7,375 nucleotides of DNA, taken from NCBI GenBank assembly GCA_023384025.1, contig JAHDXX010000161.1:1-7375 (forward strand), in the 5' to 3' direction. The notes beneath the pieces were generated by a model, which was not told the origin of the DNA, did not search any database, and was given only the letters and a program-made list of their open reading frames with translations. The first letter of the stretch is position 1. The number at the start of each line of letters is the position of its first letter. Source of the stretch: Sphingomonadaceae bacterium (GTDB lineage Bacteria; Pseudomonadota; Alphaproteobacteria; Sphingomonadales; Sphingomonadaceae). Below, in pieces: positions 1-6,649 of the stretch. The translations under genes and the position numbers were made by a program.

Positions 1-314
1 AGGATGCGCTCGAAGTCCTCGACCGCGAAGCTTTCGGTCGGTCCCCACTTGAGCATTCCGGCAACATTGCACAGCACGTCCAGCCCGCCGTCCGCGGCGG
101 CCTCGACCAGCGCGCGGCACGATGCGTGGTCTTCGGCATTGTAGGGCACGGGACGGGCGGCCGCACCGATCATCGCTGCGGTCTCGGCAAGACCGGCCTC
201 GTTGATGTCGCCCAAGGTCACCTGTGCGCCCTCGCGGGCCATCAGCACTGCGGTTGCCCGACCGATGCCCGAAGCCGCGCCCGTCACCAGAACCCTTTTG
301 CCTTCAAACCGCAT
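1..314 (-). CDS. Short-chain dehydrogenase/reductase (SDR), N-terminal part, cut by window edge
   Basis: This is the first 104 residues of a classical SDR, an NAD(P)-dependent oxidoreductase that interconverts alcohols and ketones in the cytoplasm. The Rossmann nucleotide-binding motif TGAASGIG is at residues 11-18. An Asp at residue 36, at the expected end of the second beta strand, favours NAD(H) over NADP(H). The structural NNAG motif appears as NVAG at residues 83-86, a known variant. The catalytic Ser-Tyr-Lys lies beyond the left edge, so activity cannot be confirmed; full-length family members are about 250 residues. The ATG at 314 is preceded by GAAGGA at a spacing of 7 bases. The gene lies 11 bases after the SnoaL-like gene and is the third gene of the receptor operon. 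It probably oxidises or reduces a hydroxyl or keto group of the imported substrate. The family is certain; the substrate is unknown. Confidence 0.93.
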   Translation of the reverse strand, partial: MRFEGKRVLVTGAASGIGRATAVLMAREGAQVTLGDINEAGLAETAAMIGAAARPVPYNAEDHASCRALVEAAADGGLDVLCNVAGMLKWGPTESFAVEDFERI

Positions 315-321
315 CTAGATA

Positions 322-327
322 TCCTTC
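322..327 (-). promoter_or_regulatory. Ribosome binding site of the SDR gene
   Basis: On the minus strand GAAGGA lies 7 bases before the ATG at 314 and overlaps the TGA stop of the preceding SnoaL-like gene. This fixes the SDR start and suggests that ribosomes finishing the upstream gene can restart on the SDR. Confidence 0.6.
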
Positions 328-826
328 AGCCGAATGTCTCGGGCGCCTCGCCCATCGCTGCAACCGTGACCTGCCCCGCGTCGTCGACCGTCTGGATCAG
401 GCAGGATTGCCGGTGCGAGCGGGTCTCAGCGATCCACCAGCGACCATCCTGCTTCACATAGGCATCGTCATAGACAACGCCCATCTGCGTCAGCGTGCGG
501 GCGGTAAGGTTGATGTTGTGGAACAGCAGCGACCACTGGCCGGTCGCCCTGTCAGGGCCGTCGAATGCGATGATCCCGTTGGCACCGTGGTGGATGTCGA
601 ACACGCCCGGTGCGCAGCCCATTTCGGCATAGACCGCGACAAAGGCATCGCGGTTGTCGAACGGCGGAAACCCGTCGAACGCGATCACCGCCCCTTGCGG
701 GAGCAGGCAATCGCGCACGGTTTCCGGGTCCTTGGCGTCGCAGGCCCGCAGGTAACGGGCCTTGAGGTCGCGGATCGCCCGGTCATCCTCCAGCCGTTGC
801 AGGCGCTGTTCCAGCTCTGCCGTCAC
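326..826 (-). CDS. SnoaL-like / NTF2-fold protein, 166 aa
   Basis: This is a small cytoplasmic protein of the SnoaL/NTF2-like superfamily, a cone-shaped alpha+beta fold used by dehydratases, isomerases, cyclases and small hydrolases. An N-terminal helix (LEQRLQRLEDDRAIRDLKARY, residues 5-25) leads into Y25, D30 and D33, where the family carries pocket residues. A His pair (H79-H80) opens a beta strand, and the family-typical DDAYVKQDGRWWI closes the barrel at residues 120-132. The length is normal for a single-domain member. The start is GTG, three bases after the receptor stop and in the same frame; no internal Met fits before residue 69, which would destroy the fold, so GTG is preferred although the Shine-Dalgarno is weak. 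It sits between the TonB receptor and the SDR genes in one operon, so it probably acts on the imported compound. A catalytic role is inferred; the reaction cannot be named. Confidence 0.85.
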   Translation of the reverse strand: MTAELEQRLQRLEDDRAIRDLKARYLRACDAKDPETVRDCLLPQGAVIAFDGFPPFDNRDAFVAVYAEMGCAPGVFDIHHGANGIIAFDGPDRATGQWSLLFHNINLTARTLTQMGVVYDDAYVKQDGRWWIAETRSHRQSCLIQTVDDAGQVTVAAMGEAPETFG

Positions 827-829
827 GGG

Positions 830-3154
830 TCAGAACTTGACCCCGGCGGTCACCCCGAACGTGCGCGGTTCGGGGAAGTAGCCGAGCAGGATTCCGCCGA
901 AGCCGGGGCCGAAGTCGATGAAGTTCGACGGGTCGGCTTCCTTGGTCAGGTTGCGGACAAACACCGACAGGTCTGCCTCGACCCCGCCCAACGGGATTTC
1001 CGCGACCGTCGCGCGCATGTTGACCAGCGTCCGTCCGGGCGACTGGCTCGACCCCGCCACCTGATCCGAACGGGCTGGCGCGGTCAGGGCGTATGGGAAG
1101 GTGTAGTACTTCGAGGAATAGCTGAGGTCTGCGTAGAGGTTGAACCGGCCCCAGTCGCCTTCGGCCACGCGCCAGTCGGCCCCGATTGCCGCGTTGGTCT
1201 TCGGCGCATGGGGGAAAGCGCGGTTGTTGGAGACGTCGATCCCGCCGTCGATGAACCGCTTGTACTTGGAATCGAGGAACGCCAGCGAGGCATTGATGGT
1301 GAGCGCATCGACCGGGCGGATCACCGCTTCGAATTCCAGCCCCTGGATGCGGGCGGCAGCGGCATTCTGGATGATCGAGGCGGCGCCGGTGGTGGCGGTA
1401 AAGACCGACAGCTGCATATCCTTGCGCTCGTCGCGGAAGGCGGCGATGTTCAGGATCACCCGGTTGTCGAGCAGCTGGCTTTTCAGGCCCAGTTCGAAGC
1501 TGTCGACCTTTTCCGGCCGGTACGGCGCACACAGTTCCAGCGCGCCGGTTGGGCAGGCGGCGGTCGGTGCAGCGAACACGTTGGTCTCGCCGTTGAACCC
1601 GCCCGATTTGAACCCGCGGGCGAAGCGGGCGTAGACGTTCAGGTTGTCTGACGCCGCGTAAGCCAGCGTCACCGCAGGCGAGAAGTTGTTGTAGGTTGCA
1701 TCAGGCACGCTGCCATAGGGCAGATCGGCGATTGTCAGCGGCGCGAAGATGCCGTTGGCGGCGTCGAAATTCAGGCGGAAGAAGCGGCTGATGACCTTCT
1801 TCTCGTGGGTATAGCGCCCGCCGAGCGTCAGTTTCAGCGCTTCGGTCAGGTTGTAGTCGAGCTGCGCGTAAAGGGCGAAAGCTTCGGTGTTGGAGCCATA
1901 GTTGGAATCGAGATCGACCCCGCCGCCGAAATAGGTCTGCGGATTGAGCGTCTCTGCCTTCTCGTCGAAATAGAACCCGCCGACGACATAGCTCAGGGCA
2001 TCGCCCAGTGCCTGCCCGGTGATCTGAAGTTCCTGGATAAAGGCGTTGTAATCGGTGATTCTCTGCGTGAACGCGACCGGGAAGGGCGAGCCGTCGAGGT
2101 CGAGCCCGTCGGCCCATGCCAAGTCGCGATAGGCGGTGATCGATTTCAGCTCGGCATTGCCGAGGCCCAGCGTCAGGGTTAGCGCATGGCCATAGCTGCG
2201 CGACCGTTCGTAGGCCGGGGCATCGATCGAGGCGCTGGTGATCCGGTCCGGATTGGCGACAGTGTCGAGCGGGAAGAACGCCCCGCCAAAGGCATAGCTC
2301 GGGCCATTGGGATCGAAGATGTCGCGCGGATCGCCGTTACGGTTGACCCGCAGCAGCTGCGAGAATGGCGGCGTCTGGCTCGCCTTGGAATAGTCATAGG
2401 TATAGTCGGCGGTGAAATTGTCGCTCAGGTCCGCCCGCAGCTGGACCATGAAGCTGCCGGAATCGATGGAATCGGTGCTGCTGCGCCCCGACGGATTGCC
2501 GGGAGCGAGGTCGATCAACCCGTCGCGCTTGCGGTACTGGCCCGAAACCTTGGCCGAGAATGCACCCATCTGGGGCAGGTCGATCACCCCGCGCAGGCGC
2601 ATCTCGTCAAAGCTGCCATAGGTGACTTCGGCCAGACCGCCTGCCTCGCCGCTTGGCTTCTTGGTGATCAGGTTGACCGCCCCGGCCAGCGCGTTGCGGC
2701 CGTAGAGCGTACCTTGCGGGCCGCGCAGCACCTCGATCCGTTCGAGGTCGGCGACGTCGAAGATCGAGCCCTGCGCCTTGGCGATATACACGCCGTCGAG
2801 ATAGAGTCCGACCGCCGGTTCCCAGGTGATCGCCGGGTTGATGGTGACCGAGCCGCGGATCGCGATCTGCGAGATCGACTTCGAAGCGGGCGCCCGTTCG
2901 ATCTTCACGTTCGGGGCAATCGTGCCCAGCTTGTCGATCGAGTCGATCCCCCGGCTTTCGAGGAATTCGGACCCGACAGCGGAGATGGCGATCGGCACGT
3001 CCTGGATGTTCTCGCTGCGCTTCTGCGCGGTAACGACGATCATGCCGAGACCATCTCCTTCACCAGCGGCTTCGGCGTTGTCCTGCGCCATGGCAGGGGT
3101 GGAAAGTCCGAACGCGAGTGCGGCAACCGATGCGCAGGTAAACAGTGTCCTCAT
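830..3154 (-). CDS. TonB-dependent outer-membrane receptor, 774 aa
   Basis: This is an outer-membrane beta-barrel that imports a bulky ligand using energy passed from TonB-ExbB-ExbD. A Sec signal peptide (MRTLFTCASVAALAFGL...) ends at AMA, residues 21-23. A TonB-box-like MIVVTAQKR (38-46) follows, then the plug domain with the conserved QDVPIAIS stretch and, near residues 138-165, LERIEVLRGPQGTLYGRNA followed by AGAVNLITKKP. The remainder is a strand-rich barrel ending in VTAGVKF, with the C-terminal Phe expected for outer-membrane insertion. The length is normal. The ATG at 3154 is chosen over an ATG nine codons upstream because a strong Shine-Dalgarno precedes it and the signal peptide then starts correctly. 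Two Cys in an ACPTGALELCAP segment could form a disulfide in a surface loop. It is the first gene of the operon with the SnoaL-like and SDR genes and is divergent from the DUF1254 gene. This receptor type is greatly expanded in sphingomonads. The neighbours suggest a hydrophobic organic substrate rather than a siderophore, but that is inference. Confidence 0.95.
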   Translation of the reverse strand: MRTLFTCASVAALAFGLSTPAMAQDNAEAAGEGDGLGMIVVTAQKRSENIQDVPIAISAVGSEFLESRGIDSIDKLGTIAPNVKIERAPASKSISQIAIRGSVTINPAITWEPAVGLYLDGVYIAKAQGSIFDVADLERIEVLRGPQGTLYGRNALAGAVNLITKKPSGEAGGLAEVTYGSFDEMRLRGVIDLPQMGAFSAKVSGQYRKRDGLIDLAPGNPSGRSSTDSIDSGSFMVQLRADLSDNFTADYTYDYSKASQTPPFSQLLRVNRNGDPRDIFDPNGPSYAFGGAFFPLDTVANPDRITSASIDAPAYERSRSYGHALTLTLGLGNAELKSITAYRDLAWADGLDLDGSPFPVAFTQRITDYNAFIQELQITGQALGDALSYVVGGFYFDEKAETLNPQTYFGGGVDLDSNYGSNTEAFALYAQLDYNLTEALKLTLGGRYTHEKKVISRFFRLNFDAANGIFAPLTIADLPYGSVPDATYNNFSPAVTLAYAASDNLNVYARFARGFKSGGFNGETNVFAAPTAACPTGALELCAPYRPEKVDSFELGLKSQLLDNRVILNIAAFRDERKDMQLSVFTATTGAASIIQNAAAARIQGLEFEAVIRPVDALTINASLAFLDSKYKRFIDGGIDVSNNRAFPHAPKTNAAIGADWRVAEGDWGRFNLYADLSYSSKYYTFPYALTAPARSDQVAGSSQSPGRTLVNMRATVAEIPLGGVEADLSVFVRNLTKEADPSNFIDFGPGFGGILLGYFPEPRTFGVTAGVKF

Positions 3155-3159
3155 GGTCT

Positions 3160-3166
3160 CTCCCCT
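3160..3166 (-). promoter_or_regulatory. Ribosome binding site of the TonB-dependent receptor
   Basis: On the minus strand AGGGGAG ends 5 bases before the ATG at 3154. It supports this ATG over the in-frame ATG at 3181, which would add nine residues ahead of a normal signal peptide. Confidence 0.65.
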
Positions 3167-3188
3167 TGGCCGAAACGGCACTTCGACC

Positions 3189-3217
3189 GATAAATGCGAA
3201 ATTTATGTGACAGTGAA
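3189..3217 (-). promoter_or_regulatory. Candidate promoter for the receptor operon
   Basis: On the minus strand TTCACT (3217-3212, four of six matches to the sigma-70 -35 consensus) is separated by 17 bases from TTTATC (3194-3189, three of six matches to the -10). Transcription would begin near 3182, giving a leader of about 28 bases before the receptor ATG. This is the most AT-rich stretch of the divergent gap. The match is weak and rests on spacing and position only. Confidence 0.3.
3190..3206. repeat. Small AT-rich inverted repeat in the divergent gap, possible operator
   Basis: ATAAAT and ATTTAT form perfect six-base arms around a five-base spacer (GCGAA). The repeat overlaps the candidate -10 and part of the spacer of the receptor promoter, a typical place for a repressor site. 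No regulator gene is in the window, and a six-base arm in an AT-rich patch can arise by chance, so the operator role is speculative. Confidence 0.25.
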
Positions 3218-3288
3218 TTACGCGAAGATGGCTTCCGGCGCAAGAATATCCGTGTTATCGCAGATTGCGGAACGAATTCGTGCGCATT

Positions 3289-3294
3289 GGGAGG
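3289..3294 (+). promoter_or_regulatory. Ribosome binding site that favours the ATG start of the DUF1254 gene
   Basis: GGGAGG lies 6 bases before the ATG at 3301, a near-ideal Shine-Dalgarno. Two in-frame upstream starts, TTG at 3265 and GTG at 3280, have only weak upstream purine matches. They would, however, add the basic residues that a signal peptide normally needs. Confidence 0.55.
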
Positions 3295-3300
3295 TGCGGG

Positions 3301-4641
3301 ATGCTGGCACTTGCGATGGCTCTGGCGGCCGGGTTGCCTTCCGTGGAGGAGTGCCGCGCTGTGCCGGGTGATCCGGAGGCCGCCCTCACGCTGTCCGTCG
3401 GGTTGCAGGGCTATATCTACGGCTACCCGATGGTCGACCTGCTCAAGCAGCAGCACAACGAGACGCACCGGGTATCAGTGGAGCAGCCGGTGGTAGCGCC
3501 GGTCAACACGCTGGCGGTCTATCCCGGCCTGCTGACCCCCGACACGCAAGGGCAGTTGCGCGCGGCGAATGCCGATACGCTCTACCTGAACGCCTGGCTC
3601 GACCTCTCGCAGGGGCCGGTCATGCTGGAGGTGCCGGAGATGGGCGAGCGATACTACACGCTTGCCTTCATGGACCTCTACGGGCGCCCGGTGCATCTCG
3701 GCACCCGCACCAATGGCGGGAAGGCGGCCCGCTATGCCCTGCTAGGGCCAGGCGGGGTTGCGCCGAAGGGTGTCGAAGCGGTGCGCCTCGATACCGATAC
3801 GGTGTGGATGCTCGGGCGGGTGCTGGCGGTCTCCGGAGCCGATCTGGAGATTGCCCGCGGTCTAGCTGGCGCGATCCGTTTCGAAGGGCCGGTTGGCGCG
3901 CCTGTGGCGGAGGCGGAGCCGCTCCGCCCGACCGAGAGCCTGCTGTTCTTTGCCATGCTCAACCAGGCGCTGCGGGGTGTGCCCCTGCGCGAAGGCGAAG
4001 CCGGGTTGATGGCAATGTTCGACAAGGCCGGGTTCGGCCCGTCGGTCATGTTCGACCAGGAGGCTCTGACGCCGGGGCAACGGCTGGGTCTGGGGTGCGC
4101 CTTGCGCTCCGGGCCGGGCGTGCTGTCGCAGCGCGGTTTCAGGCCGACCCATGTCCGCAACGGCTGGATGTGGTCATCGGCGATTGCCGACCCGGGCTTC
4201 GACTACTTGCTGCGGGCCGAGGCGGCGCGGGGCGGCTATGTCAACGACCCGAAGGAATCGATCTACCCGGCGGCGATCACCGATGACCGTGGCGAGCCGC
4301 TGCGCGGCGACCGGCACTATCGCCTCCGCTTTGCGCCCGGAGAGCTGCCGCCGGTCGACGCGTTCTGGTCGATCACGGCCTATGACCGGGCCACCTCGCA
4401 GCTCTTGCCCAATGCGATCGCCCGCTACACCATCGGGGATCGCACGCCGGGCCTTGCGTTCGATGATGACGGTGCATTGACTCTCATCCTATCCGCGGGT
4501 GAACCCGCTGCCGGCACGGCCAACTGGCTGCCCTTGCCGCAGGGCGAGGCTCTGCTCGTCATGCGCATGTACCTGCCTCGCCCCGAGGCACTCGAAGGCC
4601 GTTATGCTCCACCGGTGGTGGAGCGGATCGAACAGGACTAG
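3301..4641 (+). CDS. DUF1254/DUF1214 domain protein, probably exported, 446 aa
   Basis: This protein has the two-part architecture of the DUF1254-DUF1214 family, which is often exported and has no firmly established biochemical role. Numbered from the ATG at 3301, the DUF1254 part begins with GYIYGYPMVD at 37-46 and continues through PVNTLAVYP, the ANADTLYLNAWLDL segment (89-102) and YYTLAFMDLYGRP. The C-terminal DUF1214 part contains YPAAITDDRGEPL, FWSITAYD at 355-362 and a closing LLVMRMYLPRPEALEGRY segment; length is normal. The N-terminus is hydrophobic (MLALAMALAAGLP). The best Shine-Dalgarno points to ATG 3301, but starting at GTG 3280 or TTG 3265 would add Arg residues and make a better signal peptide, so the start and the export call are uncertain. 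It is the first gene of the plus-strand pair, divergent from the receptor, with its TAG stop 10 bases before the SnoaL-like gene. A periplasmic role on the receptor's substrate is inferred. Confidence 0.88.
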   Translation: MLALAMALAAGLPSVEECRAVPGDPEAALTLSVGLQGYIYGYPMVDLLKQQHNETHRVSVEQPVVAPVNTLAVYPGLLTPDTQGQLRAANADTLYLNAWLDLSQGPVMLEVPEMGERYYTLAFMDLYGRPVHLGTRTNGGKAARYALLGPGGVAPKGVEAVRLDTDTVWMLGRVLAVSGADLEIARGLAGAIRFEGPVGAPVAEAEPLRPTESLLFFAMLNQALRGVPLREGEAGLMAMFDKAGFGPSVMFDQEALTPGQRLGLGCALRSGPGVLSQRGFRPTHVRNGWMWSSAIADPGFDYLLRAEAARGGYVNDPKESIYPAAITDDRGEPLRGDRHYRLRFAPGELPPVDAFWSITAYDRATSQLLPNAIARYTIGDRTPGLAFDDDGALTLILSAGEPAAGTANWLPLPQGEALLVMRMYLPRPEALEGRYAPPVVERIEQD

Positions 4642-4643
4642 GA
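4640..4643 (+). promoter_or_regulatory. Ribosome binding site of the second SnoaL-like gene
   Basis: AGGA lies 8 bases before the ATG at 4652 and overlaps the TAG stop of the DUF1254 gene. It selects this ATG over longer in-frame starts that would run backwards into the preceding gene. Confidence 0.5.
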
Positions 4644-4651
4644 CAACCGCC

Positions 4652-5290
4652 ATGACCACGCTCGAAGCCCGTATCGACCGGCTGGAATCGCTCGACGCGA
4701 TCCGCCAACTCCCTGCCAAATATGCCCTCGCGCTGGACATGCGCGACATGGACGCGATGGTCAGCCTGTTCCCGGACGATGTGCGGGTGGGCAAGGATGC
4801 CAGCGGACGCCTCGCCTTGCGCGCCTATATGGACCGGACACTGCGCTCGCCGTTCACCGGCACCAGCCACCACATCGGCGGGCACGTGATCGAGTTCGAC
4901 GATCCCGATCATGCCCACGGCGTGGTCTATTCCAAGAACGAGCACGAGACCCCGGTCGAAGGCGGGGCGGACGAGTGGGTCATCATGCAGATGATGTATG
5001 TTGACGATTACGTCCGTCAGGACGGCCGCTGGTTCTTTGCCCGGCGCCTGCCGCTCTACTGGTACGCGACCGACCTCAACAAGCCGCCGGTGGGCGACAA
5101 CAAGATGCGCTGGCCGGGCACCGAGTGGGCGGAAGGCAACTTCCACAAGCTGTTCCCCAGCTATGCCGAATTCTGGGCGCGCGAGGGCGATCACGGCGGC
5201 CCGGTGGCGGAGCCTGCACCGCTCGAAGGCTTCCTCAACGCCATGCGCCGGGGTGCCGCCGCGCCGAAGGTTAAAGTGCGGGCAGACTGA
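4652..5290 (+). CDS. SnoaL-like / NTF2-fold protein with C-terminal extension, 212 aa
   Basis: This is a second member of the SnoaL/NTF2-like superfamily in the window. The core runs from an N-terminal helix (residues 3-24, with DAIRQLPAKY) through pocket-type residues Y24, D29 and D34, a His pair at 73-74 in TSHHIGGHVIEF, and the closing DDYVRQDGRWFFARR segment at 118-132. Unlike the 166-residue relative at 326-826 it carries about 75 further residues, rich in Trp, Tyr and Pro (YWYATDL, RWPGTEW, FPSYAEFW), which may cap the pocket or serve in assembly. It shares the L-x-x-R-x-x-x-L-E-x helix and Y-V-x-Q-D-G-R-W motifs with that relative, but the two are clearly diverged and not a recent duplication. 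No signal peptide is visible, so it should be cytoplasmic. It is cotranscribed with the DUF1254 gene. Its stop codon directly abuts the stop of the convergent DUF1214-like gene. Dehydratase, isomerase or hydrolase activity is possible; none can be assigned. Confidence 0.87.
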   Translation: MTTLEARIDRLESLDAIRQLPAKYALALDMRDMDAMVSLFPDDVRVGKDASGRLALRAYMDRTLRSPFTGTSHHIGGHVIEFDDPDHAHGVVYSKNEHETPVEGGADEWVIMQMMYVDDYVRQDGRWFFARRLPLYWYATDLNKPPVGDNKMRWPGTEWAEGNFHKLFPSYAEFWAREGDHGGPVAEPAPLEGFLNAMRRGAAAPKVKVRAD

Positions 5291-6649
5291 CTAGTCGTTC
5301 GGTGCGGTCGTGCGATGTGCATGGGTCTGCGCGCGATCGGCGCGCTGGGCTCTGCGCTCGGCGGGTGTCAGCCAAAGGGCCGGGTCCGGATGGCGCTTCC
5401 GCAACGCCGCAAGATCAATCACTTCGACCGAGCGGATTGCTCTGGCCGGATCAGCACCGCTCGGCAGGCCCTGCCAGCGCAATGTCAGGATGCCGCCTGC
5501 ATGGCCGGATGGATCGAGCCAGTTGACGAACCCCGGATCGCGCCGCGCAATCACCAGGGTGATCGTGCCATCGGAATTGTGCCGCGCCTGGTGGCTGTTC
5601 AGGCTGCTCGTCCGGCGGATGTAGTCGTAGGCGACGCCCCACGGATCGGTCAGCTGGACGCCCAGCGAGGCACCGCCAAGCGGATCGATGGTGATCGCCA
5701 GCATCTCGTCATCACGCACGGCGAAGTGTCCTGACGCGGCCATCCCGCGACCACCCGGCCGGACACGCGGTTGCACCAGCGTGTTGACCGGGCGGCTGAA
5801 TATGAACCGGTTGTCGTAATCGAGCCAGAACGGCGCAATCTGATCGAGCAACGCCGCCGCAGAGTGCGCGATCTCTGCCTCGCTCTTTGTCGGCAATGTC
5901 GGCCCGCCCAGACGATCAATTGTCATCGGGATCGGGCGCTGCTTGCTCCAGTCGGTCAGCAGATCACGAATGACGATGTGATGCGTGCCCTCAGCAGGCA
6001 CCTGCAGGTGATTGACCCGCCCCTTGGCCGGGTCGCTGTCAATTGTGATCGTGAAATCCCCATTGGCGTCAGCGACGATTTCGTCGTCCCGCAAGGTCGC
6101 GAGCTGCACGCCGCCTTCTGCGGTCATCGCGGTAGTGCCGGGAATGGCGTCGCGCACTTCGAGATGCAGTTGGACAGCCCGGTCAGGGCGGAATTGGCCG
6201 CGAATGATATAGCGGCTTGCCCCGTCGACATGGGTCATCCGGTAGATATTGTCGGGGTTGTCGATCCCGTAGCCTGAGCCGCCAACCGCCAGCCTGCCCG
6301 CTTTCTGCGCCGCCTTGCAGCACCAGAACAGCTGCGGCGAGCCGGGATCGGCCGCGAGCCCGATCGCGTAATAGACGGCTGCCAGGGCGATGGCGCTTGC
6401 CGATCTTTTCAAGGTCGCCCTGGCGCCGGGAATCGCGGCGGCAGGGTCAGCGGCGTAAGCGGCCTCGACCCGGCGCACGGCCTGGCGCATCTCGGGCTGG
6501 CGCATGATCCGTTGTGCCAGACGTTCGCGGTCGATCTGGTGCGGGTTGACCAGCGAAATGTCAGGCGGTGCATCGTTCGCCCATGCGGGGGCGGTGACAA
6601 GCGCCATGAGCGCGCTGAGAATCGCAGTCAGCGGCCCGCGCCAGCTCAC
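5291..6649 (-). CDS. Exported DUF1214-like protein of unknown function, 452 aa
   Basis: The start is a GTG whose last two bases, with the next A, form the TGA stop of the upstream flavoprotein (GTGA overlap), so translation is probably coupled. This start gives a good signal peptide (MSWRGPLTAILSALMALV) with predicted cleavage after AWA at residues 22-24; longer readings back into the flavoprotein are artefacts. After an alpha-helical region comes NPDNIYRMTHVDG (about residues 125-137), then a strand-rich region. Near the C-terminus DPGFVNWLDPSGH and LTLRWQGLP precede a basic tail with TPAERRAQRADR. These features resemble proteins annotated as DUF1214 domain-containing; I recognise the pattern, but a profile search is needed to confirm it. 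The product probably works in the periplasm, while the flavoprotein encoded before it should be cytoplasmic. The biochemical role is unknown. Convergent with the second SnoaL-like gene, with no base between the stops. Confidence 0.8.
   Translation of the reverse strand: MSWRGPLTAILSALMALVTAPAWANDAPPDISLVNPHQIDRERLAQRIMRQPEMRQAVRRVEAAYAADPAAAIPGARATLKRSASAIALAAVYYAIGLAADPGSPQLFWCCKAAQKAGRLAVGGSGYGIDNPDNIYRMTHVDGASRYIIRGQFRPDRAVQLHLEVRDAIPGTTAMTAEGGVQLATLRDDEIVADANGDFTITIDSDPAKGRVNHLQVPAEGTHHIVIRDLLTDWSKQRPIPMTIDRLGGPTLPTKSEAEIAHSAAALLDQIAPFWLDYDNRFIFSRPVNTLVQPRVRPGGRGMAASGHFAVRDDEMLAITIDPLGGASLGVQLTDPWGVAYDYIRRTSSLNSHQARHNSDGTITLVIARRDPGFVNWLDPSGHAGGILTLRWQGLPSGADPARAIRSVEVIDLAALRKRHPDPALWLTPAERRAQRADRAQTHAHRTTAPND

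Noticed and set aside
224..1651. A 475-codon open frame on the plus strand opposite the receptor and SnoaL-like genes
   Set aside because: It is antisense to two genes with clear family motifs. Its translation is rich in Arg, Gly and Val with no recognisable domain, as expected for the mirror frame of GC-rich coding DNA.
2186..3193. A 335-codon open frame on the plus strand opposite the start of the receptor gene
   Set aside because: It lies antisense to the receptor signal peptide and plug domain, shows low-complexity composition and no motif, and runs out through the promoter gap.
3155..3300. A riboswitch or small RNA gene in the divergent gap
   Set aside because: The gap is only 146 bases and must hold two promoters and leaders. 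No conserved riboswitch core or strong hairpin with a T-tract was seen.
4559..5194. A 211-codon open frame on the minus strand opposite the second SnoaL-like gene
   Set aside because: The plus strand here encodes a convincing NTF2-fold protein with a ribosome binding site. The antisense frame has no start context or recognisable domain.
5331..5345. GCGCG-ATCGG-CGCGC inverted repeat as a possible terminator for the convergent genes
   Set aside because: It lies within the basic C-terminal tail of the DUF1214-like coding region, has only five-base arms of GC-rich sequence common in this genome, and is not followed by a T-tract on either strand.
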